Assembly: GCA_028285035.1 (NCBI GenBank)
Contig: JANQQF010000013.1
Span: 1-24,191 of the forward strand
DNA: 24,191 nucleotides
Direction: 5' to 3'
Origin: Phycisphaerae bacterium
GTDB lineage: Bacteria > Chloroflexota > Anaerolineae > 4572-78 > J111
Positions 17,047-24,109 of this stretch are shown piece by piece (within the stretch, counting starts at the first letter, position 1; each line of letters opens with the position of its first letter). Position numbers and translations under genes: made by a program. The notes below the pieces were generated by a model. That model was not told where the DNA came from, did not search any database, and saw only the letters and a program-made list of their open reading frames with translations.

Positions 17047-17853
17047 ATGGATGCTCATTCTGAGGCACGTTACTTTCTATGGCAGGGACAAGCGCTTTAC
17101 ATTGGGCGGGGTGGGGTGGCTAAGTTGCACCAGCACCATATGATCCAAATCGGCATCAGTTTTGATAAGCCGATCAAAATACGCCAAGCAAATAGCGAAA
17201 AATATGAACGTTACCAAACGTTTGTCATTAACTCCGATGTCCCTCATCAAACCGTGGCGGCTGGTCGAGTCCCTGTCATTTTTCTCTGGCTTGATCCTGA
17301 GAGTAACATCGGGCAACACATACAGAAAACCCACTTCACGGATGCTCAAATTACGACGATCGACCCGCAAAAGATAGAGCCTGTTTTAGCCAATTTATCC
17401 GAGATGGCCTTGGGGGCGCATCAATGTGACCAGGCTAGCTTTGTGCTAAAGATGATTTTGCAGATACTTGTGCCAACACTGCCTGGTTCGGTCACCTCCC
17501 TAGACCCTCGTATTCAACATATCATTAAATACATCAAAACCCTGATCCAACAAGCAGATAAACTCAGCGTCGAACAGCTAGCAGAAACAGCCCATTTGTC
17601 CCCCAGCCGCTTAATGCATTTATTTCGAGATCAACTGGGCTTGCCCATTCGCCGCTACATTTTGTGGCAACGGTTACTGACGGCGTTGCAAGCAATGGCC
17701 GAGGGGCAATCATTAACGGAGGCTGCTCACCAAGCCGGTTTCGCTGACTCGGCCCACCTGACCCGCACCTTCCATATGATGTCGGGAATTAAGCCGTCCG
17801 AAATGCTTAAGAATAGCAGGTTTGTTCAAGTAATTTCGTGTTATCCCTCTTAA
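17047..17853 (+). CDS. AraC-family transcriptional regulator
   Basis: 268 residues from ATG 17047; the ribosome site is poor. The N-terminal 150 residues are beta-rich with several histidines (KLHQHHMIQIGISFD, NSDVPHQTV), consistent with a cupin-like effector domain. The C-terminal 100 residues are a clear AraC/XylS double helix-turn-helix. The first is LSVEQLAETAHLSPSRLMHLFRDQLG, followed by PIRRYILWQRL; the second is SLTEAAHQAGFADSAHLTRTFHMMSGIKPSEM. By family it activates nearby genes on binding a small ligand. The metallo-hydrolase gene begins 104 bp downstream after a highly structured leader and is the natural target candidate. Confidence 0.88.
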   Translation: MDAHSEARYFLWQGQALYIGRGGVAKLHQHHMIQIGISFDKPIKIRQANSEKYERYQTFVINSDVPHQTVAAGRVPVIFLWLDPESNIGQHIQKTHFTDAQITTIDPQKIEPVLANLSEMALGAHQCDQASFVLKMILQILVPTLPGSVTSLDPRIQHIIKYIKTLIQQADKLSVEQLAETAHLSPSRLMHLFRDQLGLPIRRYILWQRLLTALQAMAEGQSLTEAAHQAGFADSAHLTRTFHMMSGIKPSEMLKNSRFVQVISCYPS

Positions 17854-17942
17854 ACTTGTAATTAAAGATTACACTTCACTTTGGGGGGTGAAAAACAAGT
17901 TTAAAGGAGAAAGTTTATAACATTCTTTTTGAAGAATGTTAT
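17850..17942 (+). promoter_or_regulatory. structured leader before the metallo-hydrolase gene
   Basis: TTAAACTTGT (17850-17859) pairs perfectly with ACAAGTTTAA (17895-17904). Within it TGTAAT (17857-17862) can pair with ATTACA (17868-17873), using bases that also belong to the outer stem, and TTCAC (17875-17879) can pair with GTGAA (17888-17892). Right after, ATAACATTCTT (17917-17927) and AAGAATGTTAT (17932-17942) make a perfect 11-bp hairpin with a 4-nt loop. A strong ribosome site AAAGGAG lies at 17903-17909, between the two structures. The first fold may terminate the AraC transcript; the set may also regulate the hydrolase. Confidence 0.5.
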
Positions 17943-17957
17943 GAGACGAAATTAACA

Positions 17958-18779
17958 ATGATCAAAATTCATGCAATTCAAACTGGGCTGGTTCAGATTA
18001 AGCAAAATCAGGTGCGGCAGGTAAACAATGCCTACCCCAAACTGATTAATGTTCTGTTTGGGCGAGAATGGAGTGAATGGTTACCCATTTACGCTTGGCT
18101 GATTGAGCATCCCGAGGGATTGTTCATTGTTGATACGGGGGAAACGGCAAAAACAGGTCAAAGAGGCTATCTTTCGGCGCATCCTTACTATAAAATGGGC
18201 GTACGCTTTGCTGTAAAGCCCGAAGAGGAGATTGGCCCGCAGTTGAAGCAATTGGAGTTTGACCCATCAGCCATCAAGACAGTGATTTTAACCCATTTGC
18301 ATACCGATCACGCGGGTGGCTTGCATCATTTTCCTGATAGCCAAATATGGGTTGAGCCAACAGAATTTAAGTCGGCCAGTGGCCTAACCGGCCTAATGAG
18401 CGGCTATTTGCCTCATCATTGGCCGGAAGAATTTAAGCCGAGATTGATGCGGTTTGAGGATGGGCCGTTCGGGCCGTTTGAGCAATCACAAAATGTCACG
18501 TTGGATGGTCGCATTGTGGTTATTCCCACCCCCGGACATGTCTCAACGCATGTTTCGGTGATTGTCAGAGGAGAGGATGTCAACTATTTCCTGGCCGGTG
18601 ATGCATCATACAACCAGGCTTTGATGATACAAGGGCACCCTGATGGGATCAGTACAAGCCAGGGCAAATTGACCTTGACCAAAATACAGCAATTTGTTAG
18701 GGATAATCCAACTGTTTATTTGCCGTCACATGAGGCTGAGGCTGAAAGAAGGTTGAGGGAAAAGGAAATTGTTTGTTAA
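17958..18779 (+). CDS. metallo-beta-lactamase-fold hydrolase (lactonase-like)
   Basis: 273 residues from ATG 17958, which has no ribosome site at normal distance (the nearest AGGAG is about 48 bases away, before a hairpin). The fold is clear: VILTHLHTDHAGG carries the H-x-H-x-D-H metal set, PTPGHVSTH gives the next histidine, LAGDASY the bridging aspartate, and LPSHEAEAERRL the last histidine. This order and the presence of FIVDTG near the N-terminus match the N-acyl-homoserine-lactone lactonase-like branch, in which two zinc ions hydrolyse a lactone or other ester. The substrate is not predictable from this. No signal peptide was seen, so the protein is cytoplasmic. It lies downstream of an AraC regulator that may control it. 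Confidence 0.88.
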   Translation: MIKIHAIQTGLVQIKQNQVRQVNNAYPKLINVLFGREWSEWLPIYAWLIEHPEGLFIVDTGETAKTGQRGYLSAHPYYKMGVRFAVKPEEEIGPQLKQLEFDPSAIKTVILTHLHTDHAGGLHHFPDSQIWVEPTEFKSASGLTGLMSGYLPHHWPEEFKPRLMRFEDGPFGPFEQSQNVTLDGRIVVIPTPGHVSTHVSVIVRGEDVNYFLAGDASYNQALMIQGHPDGISTSQGKLTLTKIQQFVRDNPTVYLPSHEAEAERRLREKEIVC

Positions 18780-18818
18780 TAGAGAAATCAAATAAACATC
18801 GGACAATGAAAACTTTTA

Positions 18819-18950
18819 TGTCATGCCCGAATGGTTTTGTCGGGCATCCACGTGGCCTTGTAACAGTGGATTCTGGCTATGGTCTCCATAGCATAAATGC
18901 ACGTGGGAATGACAAGAGCCGATTTTACGGGATAAAAATGATTCGTCTAT
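18819..18950 (-). repeat. dispersed palindromic repeat, copy B
   Basis: An inverted copy of the repeat at 12-136. On the plus strand the core runs from TGTCATGCCC (18819) to GGGAATGACA (18905-18914), and the shared flank extends to about 18950. It includes the same hairpin, TGCCCGA against TCGGGCA with a loop of about nine bases. It occupies most of the 197-bp gap between the metallo-hydrolase and DUF3179 genes and ends about 25 bases before the next start codon, so it may contribute to termination or promoter function there. Confidence 0.75.
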
Positions 18951-18976
18951 AAGAAATAAACCAAAGGGGGAAGCCA

Positions 18977-19969
18977 ATGTCAGACCAAAGTGAATTTTAT
19001 GTGACCCAAACAGGGATGGTCATTGATCCAAAACGGATTGATACCTTTGATAAATTTCTGTTCAGACCCTTTGTTGTCAAATCGACCCAACCCTTGGCTC
19101 AAGCCTTGGCCAAGCAACAGATCAAAGCTGATCGGGATGTGCTTATGGCCAAGGTGACGGATGGAACGATCATCTTGGACAAACCCCAAATGTCTTATTA
19201 TCACACAGCCCAGGGTGAGTTTAAGGGGCAGCCGTGGCTGGTTTGTTTCTGAGTGGTTTGTAACAGTGGAGTCAGTCTGACTCCGCTGGTAAACAATCAA
19301 GTTTATCACTTTGCTTATGTGGGCTTGTACAACGGCTTGGCTTTGGTGCGCGATGAGGAGACAAATTCCTTCTGGAGCCACTACACAGGCGAATGTGTGC
19401 ACGGTCAACATCAAGGGGAGCAATTAGCATTGTTGGCCCCGATCCAACATATGACCGCACAACAGGCGTTGCAGCGATACCCAGACGCCGAAATTGCCTT
19501 AGCCCAATCTGGCTTCTTCCCCAAACTATTCGCTCGCATTATGGGCCTGACCTCGCTGACTGCCAAAGGATCGATCCCACCGCACTTCTACAAAACGATG
19601 GATAAGGCTGATGATCGTCGGCCCAGGCTGGATATGGGCTTGGGGATTTGGGATGATACAATTGCCCGCTACTATCCAATGAACGTGATTAGAGCGAACC
19701 CCTTGATTGTCGACTCGCTCAATGAGCGACAAATTGTCATCTATCTAGCGCCAACCGATCAAGCTCCGATCGCATTTTACTCAAATGCGACATCAGGGGA
19801 ATGGCAAGGGAATGAGCTTCATTTGGGCACAGGCGAGATCGTGCGCGATGGTCAGCTCCATCGCGCAGAGGGAGGCGTAAAGAACTTTGAGCAACCCTTG
19901 CAACAATTTACTCGTTGGTATGGCTTTTCCTATACCTTCCCTGGGTGCGAGTTGTTTACAGGTCAATGA
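18977..19969 (+). CDS. DUF3179-family protein, probable selenoprotein (TGA at 19250-19252 as Sec92)
   Basis: 330 residues read through one in-frame TGA, from ATG 18977 (AGGGGGA six bases upstream) to TGA 19967. The DUF3179 core is plain: GQPWLV before the active segment, CNSG, then DEETNSFWSHYTGE and G-x-x-x-G further on. The family normally reads LVTYC-x-x-C-x-[ST]G here. This gene reads LVCF-TGA-VVC-NSG, so the stop replaces the first cysteine of the CxxC pair and gives U-x-x-C. No other stop or frameshift occurs in 330 codons. A SECIS-like stem-loop follows immediately. The alternatives are a TGT/TGC-to-TGA nonsense mutation or a sequencing error. The family function is unknown; a C-x-x-C pair suggests thiol redox or metal binding. 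No selA, selB, selC or selD is in the window. The P-loop gene follows after 13 bases. Confidence 0.75.
19253..19294 (+). promoter_or_regulatory. putative bacterial SECIS element
   Basis: CAGTGGAGTCA (19264-19274) pairs with TGACTCCGCTG (19278-19288): ten Watson-Crick pairs and one G-U, with loop GTC at 19275-19277. A lower helix GTTT (19256-19259) with AAAC (19291-19294) extends it past an internal loop. There are 22 nt between the TGA and the loop, inside the range described for bacterial SECIS (about 16-37), and a G opens the loop. Opening the top pair gives loop AGUCU, close to AGGUCU in E. coli fdhF. Confidence 0.65.
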
Positions 19970-19982
19970 GGTGAGATAGCAA

Positions 19983-20483
19983 ATGAAGACGGTTTATGTT
20001 TTTATCGGCCCAAAGGGTGGCGGAAAATCATATATGGGTCGGTTGATGGAAAGGGAGTTGGGAATCATGTTTCTGCCCATCGAAGAGATTTTTATGGCGC
20101 TACAAGGAAAAGGTGTCTCTACGCCCGATGTCCAAGCAAAGGGGTACAAACTGGTTGAAGATCGAGTCTCTGAAATTTTAGATGATACGCAAGCTGTCAG
20201 CTTCGAGATTACGGTTCTAACGCCACATTCAAAAGATCTCCTATCCCGACTCGCGCAATCATTTCAAGTAGAATTGATCCAGGTTTATGCCCCTCTATCA
20301 TTGTGTCTAGAACGCATAAAAATGAGAGATCAAACAAAACATATTAACATCGCAGAGGATCGAATCACTGAAATTAACACCTTGAGCATCAATCAACAGC
20401 TTGATACCAAACTCAAAATTGACACCTCGATGATGAATGATCAAGAGATTCTGGAAAAATTTAAACTGACATATGTCGTATAA
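19983..20483 (+). CDS. P-loop nucleotide-binding protein (small kinase-like)
   Basis: 166 residues from ATG 19983, with GAGGTGAGA upstream overlapping the end of the DUF3179 gene by position. The Walker A motif GPKGGGKS is at residues 9-16 after a strand (TVYVFI). The strand AVSFEITVL carries a glutamate at about the position where small kinases bind substrate or magnesium. The segment LCLERIKMRDQTKHI resembles the lid of shikimate/gluconate/adenylate-type kinases. Length fits a small-molecule kinase, but the substrate is not recognisable. It is 13 bases after the DUF3179 gene and overlaps the next gene by 11 bases, so the three look like one transcript. Confidence 0.75.
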   Translation: MKTVYVFIGPKGGGKSYMGRLMERELGIMFLPIEEIFMALQGKGVSTPDVQAKGYKLVEDRVSEILDDTQAVSFEITVLTPHSKDLLSRLAQSFQVELIQVYAPLSLCLERIKMRDQTKHINIAEDRITEINTLSINQQLDTKLKIDTSMMNDQEILEKFKLTYVV

Positions 20484-21318
20484 CATATTCATTCCCACAA
20501 AACTATTGCAGCCCTTCATCGAGTGTTACTGGATGCTGCATAGTTCAGTGTCGCAACCGCTTAAGGTGGGGGAACGTATTTTTGTTGATTGCAAGGCCGA
20601 TCTCATTTTTAATTTTGGCTGTGCCTATCAACGGCAAATGCCAACAATTGCCGGGCAAGGTGAACTGATTACCCGCTCCAATTTTGATGCCCCTCGTGAT
20701 TATCCCGTGTTGATCGCCCAGCACGGTGAGGTCCATTTGATTGGGGTGCGTTTCAAGCCAGGCGGTATCTCAGCGTTTTCATCAATCCCCGTCAATGAAC
20801 TAAAAAATCAGGTGATTGATCTGGTTGATATGTTTGATCAACAGGCGGTTGAGTTGGAGGGGCGTCTGTTTGATGCGTTGAGTCACTCAAAAAAACAGAT
20901 TGCCTTGGTTGAACAATTTCTGCTCCAGCGGCTCTCTTTAACCCAAGAAACCGAACTCGCCTTTCAAGTGGCCCAACGTATTAAATCGGCCAGGAATAAA
21001 ATAAGCATCAGGGAGTTGAGTCAAGAGTCAGGCTATTCGTCCCGTCACCTCAATCGCATTTATCAACACACTTTGGGCGTATCCCCAAAATTTCACACCC
21101 GTGTCACGCGCTTTCATCAGGTCTTAGCGCACCTCATCGCCCAGCCTGATCTTAAACCACTTGATTTTGTTGAACGCGGTGAATATTACGATCAATCCCA
21201 TTTAGCCAAGGATTTCTTGCAGTTTACTGGCCAAACGATGCGTCAGTATCGAACCTATCTGCTTGAAAAGCGCAACCAACCCGCCCCAAATCTTGTCCGA
21301 TTTTTACAAGAAAAATGA
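20473..21318 (+). CDS. AraC-family regulator with DUF6597-like N-terminal domain
   Basis: 281 residues from ATG 20473, inside the last 11 bases of the kinase-like gene, so translation is coupled. The N-terminal part (FIPTKLLQPFIECYWMLHS, then DLIFNFG and HLIGVRFKPGGISAF) is the pattern of the DUF6597 domain often seen in front of AraC helix-turn-helix domains. The C-terminal part has ISIRELSQESGYSSRHLNRIYQ and a second helix-turn-helix in which EYYDQSHLAKDFLQFTGQTMRQY corresponds to the usual F-x-DQSH-x-x-R-x-F-x-x-x-G-x-x-P-x-x-Y. It is probably a one-component regulator of its own operon or of the following small gene; the ligand is unknown. Confidence 0.88.
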   Translation: MSYNIFIPTKLLQPFIECYWMLHSSVSQPLKVGERIFVDCKADLIFNFGCAYQRQMPTIAGQGELITRSNFDAPRDYPVLIAQHGEVHLIGVRFKPGGISAFSSIPVNELKNQVIDLVDMFDQQAVELEGRLFDALSHSKKQIALVEQFLLQRLSLTQETELAFQVAQRIKSARNKISIRELSQESGYSSRHLNRIYQHTLGVSPKFHTRVTRFHQVLAHLIAQPDLKPLDFVERGEYYDQSHLAKDFLQFTGQTMRQYRTYLLEKRNQPAPNLVRFLQEK

Positions 21319-21365
21319 ATTGAGTTGCGTTACACTAGGCTTAACTTTGCAATGAATGGAGATCG

Positions 21366-21659
21366 ATGATGCCGGAAGAGAAAATTATGACCCAACATCC
21401 GCAAAATTTACAAGGGGTTAATATCAGTCGCGCTAAATACGATCAGGTACGCGAGGCGATTGTTACAACGCTCGAGGAGACTGGAGCATCAACATTCAAG
21501 GATTTATCTCAGGCCGTTGAACAAAAACTCGAAGGCCGATTTGAGGGATCAATCGGCTGGTATTACACCACAGTCAAGCTTGATTTGGAAGCGCGGGGCG
21601 TGATTGAATGCGTGCGCCAAAGTAAAGGGAGCCAGCAAATTCGGCTGTTACAGGGATGA
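21366..21659 (+). CDS. small DUF6958-like winged-helix protein
   Basis: 97 residues from ATG 21366 with GGAG at 21358-21361. The body reads as helix (YDQVREAIVTTLEE), helix (TFKDLSQAVEQKL), then GSIGWYYTTVKLDLEARGVIECV, a typical winged helix-turn-helix shape with the third helix followed by a beta wing. I recognise the pattern as that of the DUF6958 family of short cytoplasmic proteins, though from memory only. Nothing catalytic is visible. It ends the plus-strand run and faces the radical SAM gene. A role as a small DNA-binding protein is inferred from shape alone. Confidence 0.7.
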   Translation: MMPEEKIMTQHPQNLQGVNISRAKYDQVREAIVTTLEETGASTFKDLSQAVEQKLEGRFEGSIGWYYTTVKLDLEARGVIECVRQSKGSQQIRLLQG

Positions 21660-21662
21660 CTC

Positions 21663-21718
21663 TGGGTTGATAGATATTAAGATTGAATTATAGAAAAATG
21701 CCTCAATTATACAACCCA
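21663..21718. terminator. possible bidirectional terminator between convergent genes
   Basis: TGGGTTG (21663-21669) pairs with CAACCCA (21712-21718), and ATTGA with TCAAT can pair inside, in the 152-bp gap between the plus-strand DUF6958-like gene and the minus-strand radical SAM gene. There is no strong T-tract, so the call is weak. Confidence 0.3.
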
Positions 21719-21811
21719 CTCCTGGCTCCAACCAAATTCAACAAAAGCAGGGTTTTGTAGTGTGCACGAGCAATTTGTTAGCGATGGCTTAGTGTAAGCA
21801 ATAGTATATTC

Positions 21812-22738
21812 TTACATAGGAGAAAAAATCGTGTATGAGGCAGGAAATAGCCGCAAATAATCTAGCTGTATACCAGAACAATTATCAATGACACTACATT
21901 TTTTGCATACTTGAAGATTCACATACTCCTCACCACGAGGGATATTGTCTCGGTTGAATACAGACGCTGACAATAACCTCGAATTTATCTCAGGGGTATT
22001 TACTGGAAAAGTATTTGTTTTTCCTAAAATACATAGTGGAATACCGAATGTTTGAACTATCATCCCTTTATTTTGGGCAAAGGTAATGGCTTCCAGCAAC
22101 CAAAATCTGAGTTTTGGGAATGAAACACAAACATCTCTACCATTATCAAATGCAGCCCCTTCTATTATTGGATATGAAAATCGAATAACTTTGCTTTTTA
22201 GCTGAGTATTATCTAGCAATATAACAATTTCTTTTAGGTGTCGGTAATTATCATTGCATATAACAACATTCACAGTCGTCAATACTGACAGTTTTGCAAT
22301 ATTATGTAAGGCTTGTAAGACTTGCTCAAAGCTACCAGAACTGTTGGTAATTTTATCATGAATATTTGAGTTTGGACCATGTAATGATACAAGCATTTTC
22401 TGCAGCCCGAGCTCAAATAATTTCTTTAGAAAAGTGTAGTCTGATAATTCTCCTGCATGTGTTTGTAAAGATATTTTGTGAAACCCCAGTTCATTAGCAA
22501 ATTGGAAAATCTCTATCAAATCTGTTCGAATAGTTGGTTCTCCACCAGTAATAACAATCGAGTCAAGATCAGTTACATTTCTTATTCGTTGTAATGAGTC
22601 TTTCACTTCATCGGTTGTCAAATCACGGGAGGATCGAGTCCACTCTGTGTAGCAAAATTTACAATGGCTATTACAGGCTCCACCTAAGTTCACCGATATC
22701 CAGGTTGGCTTTGAATAACTTCCAGATAATATTGGCAT
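21812..22738 (-). CDS. radical SAM enzyme
   Basis: 308 residues from ATG 22738; only a weak AAGGG precedes it. The radical SAM cluster motif is CNSHCKFC (Cys22, Cys26, Cys29), followed by IVITGGEPT, the SAM-binding GGE motif, and LVSLHGPNSNIHD on the next barrel strand. The C-terminal part has CKKCSVIDNCSGI, a Cys-x-x-Cys-x5-Cys set like those that bind an auxiliary iron-sulfur cluster in SPASM/twitch-type enzymes. Such enzymes often modify peptides or proteins, but others act on small molecules. It lies 63 bases after the unknown 107-residue gene and shares its orientation and A/T-richness. It may act on one of the two proteins encoded upstream; that is inference. Confidence 0.88.
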   Translation of the reverse strand: MPILSGSYSKPTWISVNLGGACNSHCKFCYTEWTRSSRDLTTDEVKDSLQRIRNVTDLDSIVITGGEPTIRTDLIEIFQFANELGFHKISLQTHAGELSDYTFLKKLFELGLQKMLVSLHGPNSNIHDKITNSSGSFEQVLQALHNIAKLSVLTTVNVVICNDNYRHLKEIVILLDNTQLKSKVIRFSYPIIEGAAFDNGRDVCVSFPKLRFWLLEAITFAQNKGMIVQTFGIPLCILGKTNTFPVNTPEINSRLLSASVFNRDNIPRGEEYVNLQVCKKCSVIDNCSGIQLDYLRLFPASYTIFSPM

Positions 22739-22801
22739 TGACTTAGACCCTTGGAAATTTTCTAGAAAAGTATTATCAATGAAATCTAAATGAAAATCGA
22801 A

Positions 22802-23125
22802 TTAGCTATTACTATCGCGAAATCGTTTGCTAATTCCTGTAATCCCTAATCTGCCTAAAAGATATCCTAATTTCTCATCGGGTACGCTATGCTGATCTAG
22901 TATAGAATTAGGTATCTTGTATAGAGTTTGATTCTTTAAATCTCTTAATAGGCTTTTCCTTTCCTGAGCTAACCTGAAAGGAAGAATCAATTCTTCTTTT
23001 GATAATTTATATCTCTGTATATCCTTAATATTAAACTCATATACATATCTTGTTTGAATATCTTTTAATAAACGAACATTGCTAACACTTCTATCTTCTT
23101 TTTCAAAATCGCGTAACAAATCCAT
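22802..23125 (-). CDS. unknown 107-residue charged protein
   Basis: 107 residues from ATG 23125, placed two bases after the stop of the upstream gene, so the two are translationally coupled. The protein is highly charged and helical (MDLLRDFEKEDRSVSNVR, EELILPFRLAQERKSLLRDL), with no cysteine, no membrane segment and no signal peptide. It ends with a Gly-Leu-rich patch (LGYLLGRLGITG) and a basic/polar tail. I do not recognise it. Its position between a membrane-anchored ubiquitin-like protein and a radical SAM enzyme makes it a candidate substrate or adaptor, but there is no leader-core shape typical of a ribosomal peptide precursor. Confidence 0.65.
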   Translation of the reverse strand: MDLLRDFEKEDRSVSNVRLLKDIQTRYVYEFNIKDIQRYKLSKEELILPFRLAQERKSLLRDLKNQTLYKIPNSILDQHSVPDEKLGYLLGRLGITGISKRFRDSNS

Positions 23126-23127
23126 AA

Positions 23128-24036
23128 TTATTTAAAATCCTCTAGGTCAGGAGGAGGACTCGGAGTCCAGATTGGTTCCAAAATATTACCAACAAGTGTC
23201 ACTACATCACCATCCCTAACACCGGCAGTCTTTAGCGTGTGGTCAGTAGGTAATTCTGATCCTTGAAACTCTAATGTCCACTCATAACGCTCTAATGTTA
23301 AATGCGGAAGTAAATTTCTTACTAAATATTCCGCAGCGGTTCCAACTCGCGTTAAGGAAGGCACTATTACAACGAATGATGTTTGTGTCTCTCTCATTAC
23401 GAGTTCCAGATAAATATATTCTACAGAAATTTCTTGATTCCCTTCCGATGGGGTACTTGGTGATGAGGGGGCAAGAACTGGTGACTGAGCGGGAAGACTC
23501 TCAATATCTACCGGAATCTCTATATAATCCGCACCATCCAAAGCTAATTGACGTAGCCCCTCTGGTAAGTTTTCTAGGTGTTCAGGCGACAAATCATTAT
23601 TTGGTGTAGCAGTTGGGGGTAATGGTGTATCGGTGGGTGTTGAGGTAAATGTTGGAGGTAATGGTGTATTGGTTTTGCCAAAGTCATCGGAAATTGCCGT
23701 TGAAATTGCAGCCGGACTGATCGCAGCCTCGGATTGGTTTGCATTCTCCCTAAAAAAAATAGCCCCAATGATTGTTGCAAATGCAGCAACTAACCCAGTA
23801 AGCCAGCCATATCTCCAACGTTGTTTAATGACATCTGGCATAGCCTGATTGACCGGGAACTGCTCTCGCCCCCCAAGATTGGATTGTAACTCAGTAAGAG
23901 TTTGCTCTATATCTTCAATCTCAATAAGCAACTCGGGCTCAGAATTCAATCCTTTTACAGCTACCTGTTCTTTTAATTTTTGCAAACGACGACTGTGTTT
24001 TTCGATTAGTTTCGTTAGATCTTCTGCTTCATTCAT
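23128..24036 (-). CDS. membrane-anchored protein with N-terminal coiled coil and C-terminal ubiquitin-like domain
   Basis: 302 residues from ATG 24036. Residues 1-60 are a coiled coil (RRLQKLKEQVAVKG, LLIEIEDIEQTLTELQ) of a type I associate with N-terminal adaptor coils of Chloroflexi and cyanobacterial signalling proteins. One membrane helix lies at about 76-95. A Pro/Thr/Ser-rich spacer with repeated PLPPT words covers about 120-205. The last 90 residues look like a beta-grasp ubiquitin-like domain: paired strands ending in WTLEFQGSELPTDHTLKTAGV then RDGDVVTLVG. The orientation would place coil and ubiquitin-like domain on opposite sides of the membrane. The C-terminus continues past the domain and has no diglycine tail, so conjugation is unlikely. 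It heads the A/T-rich three-gene unit with the 107-residue and radical SAM genes. Confidence 0.75.
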   Translation of the reverse strand: MNEAEDLTKLIEKHSRRLQKLKEQVAVKGLNSEPELLIEIEDIEQTLTELQSNLGGREQFPVNQAMPDVIKQRWRYGWLTGLVAAFATIIGAIFFRENANQSEAAISPAAISTAISDDFGKTNTPLPPTFTSTPTDTPLPPTATPNNDLSPEHLENLPEGLRQLALDGADYIEIPVDIESLPAQSPVLAPSSPSTPSEGNQEISVEYIYLELVMRETQTSFVVIVPSLTRVGTAAEYLVRNLLPHLTLERYEWTLEFQGSELPTDHTLKTAGVRDGDVVTLVGNILEPIWTPSPPPDLEDFK

Positions 24037-24095
24037 TGATACGACTCATATTTGAAGTAATGATGGTTCTTGAATTGCTTAAAATTATAACTATA

Positions 24096-24109
24096 ACAGG
24101 ACTTACGCA
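24096..24109. mobile_element. right end of an insertion sequence
   Basis: ACAGGACTTACGCA is of the type found at ends of many cyanobacterial and Chloroflexi insertion sequences, and a transposase reading frame ends inside it. The other end is outside the window, so the terminal inverted repeat and target duplication cannot be checked. Confidence 0.5.

Noticed and set aside
18977..19252. A separate 91-residue gene, with a second gene starting at GTG 19253
   Set aside because: The two pieces are in the same frame, adjoin without a base between them, and together make one DUF3179 domain. The GTG at 19253 has no ribosome site. A single gene with a recoded TGA explains more.
22802..23125. A RiPP precursor peptide for the radical SAM enzyme
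   Set aside because: At 107 residues it is long and evenly charged, with no Cys/Ser/Thr-rich or Gly-rich core repeats and no recognisable leader cleavage site; substrate status remains only a possibility.
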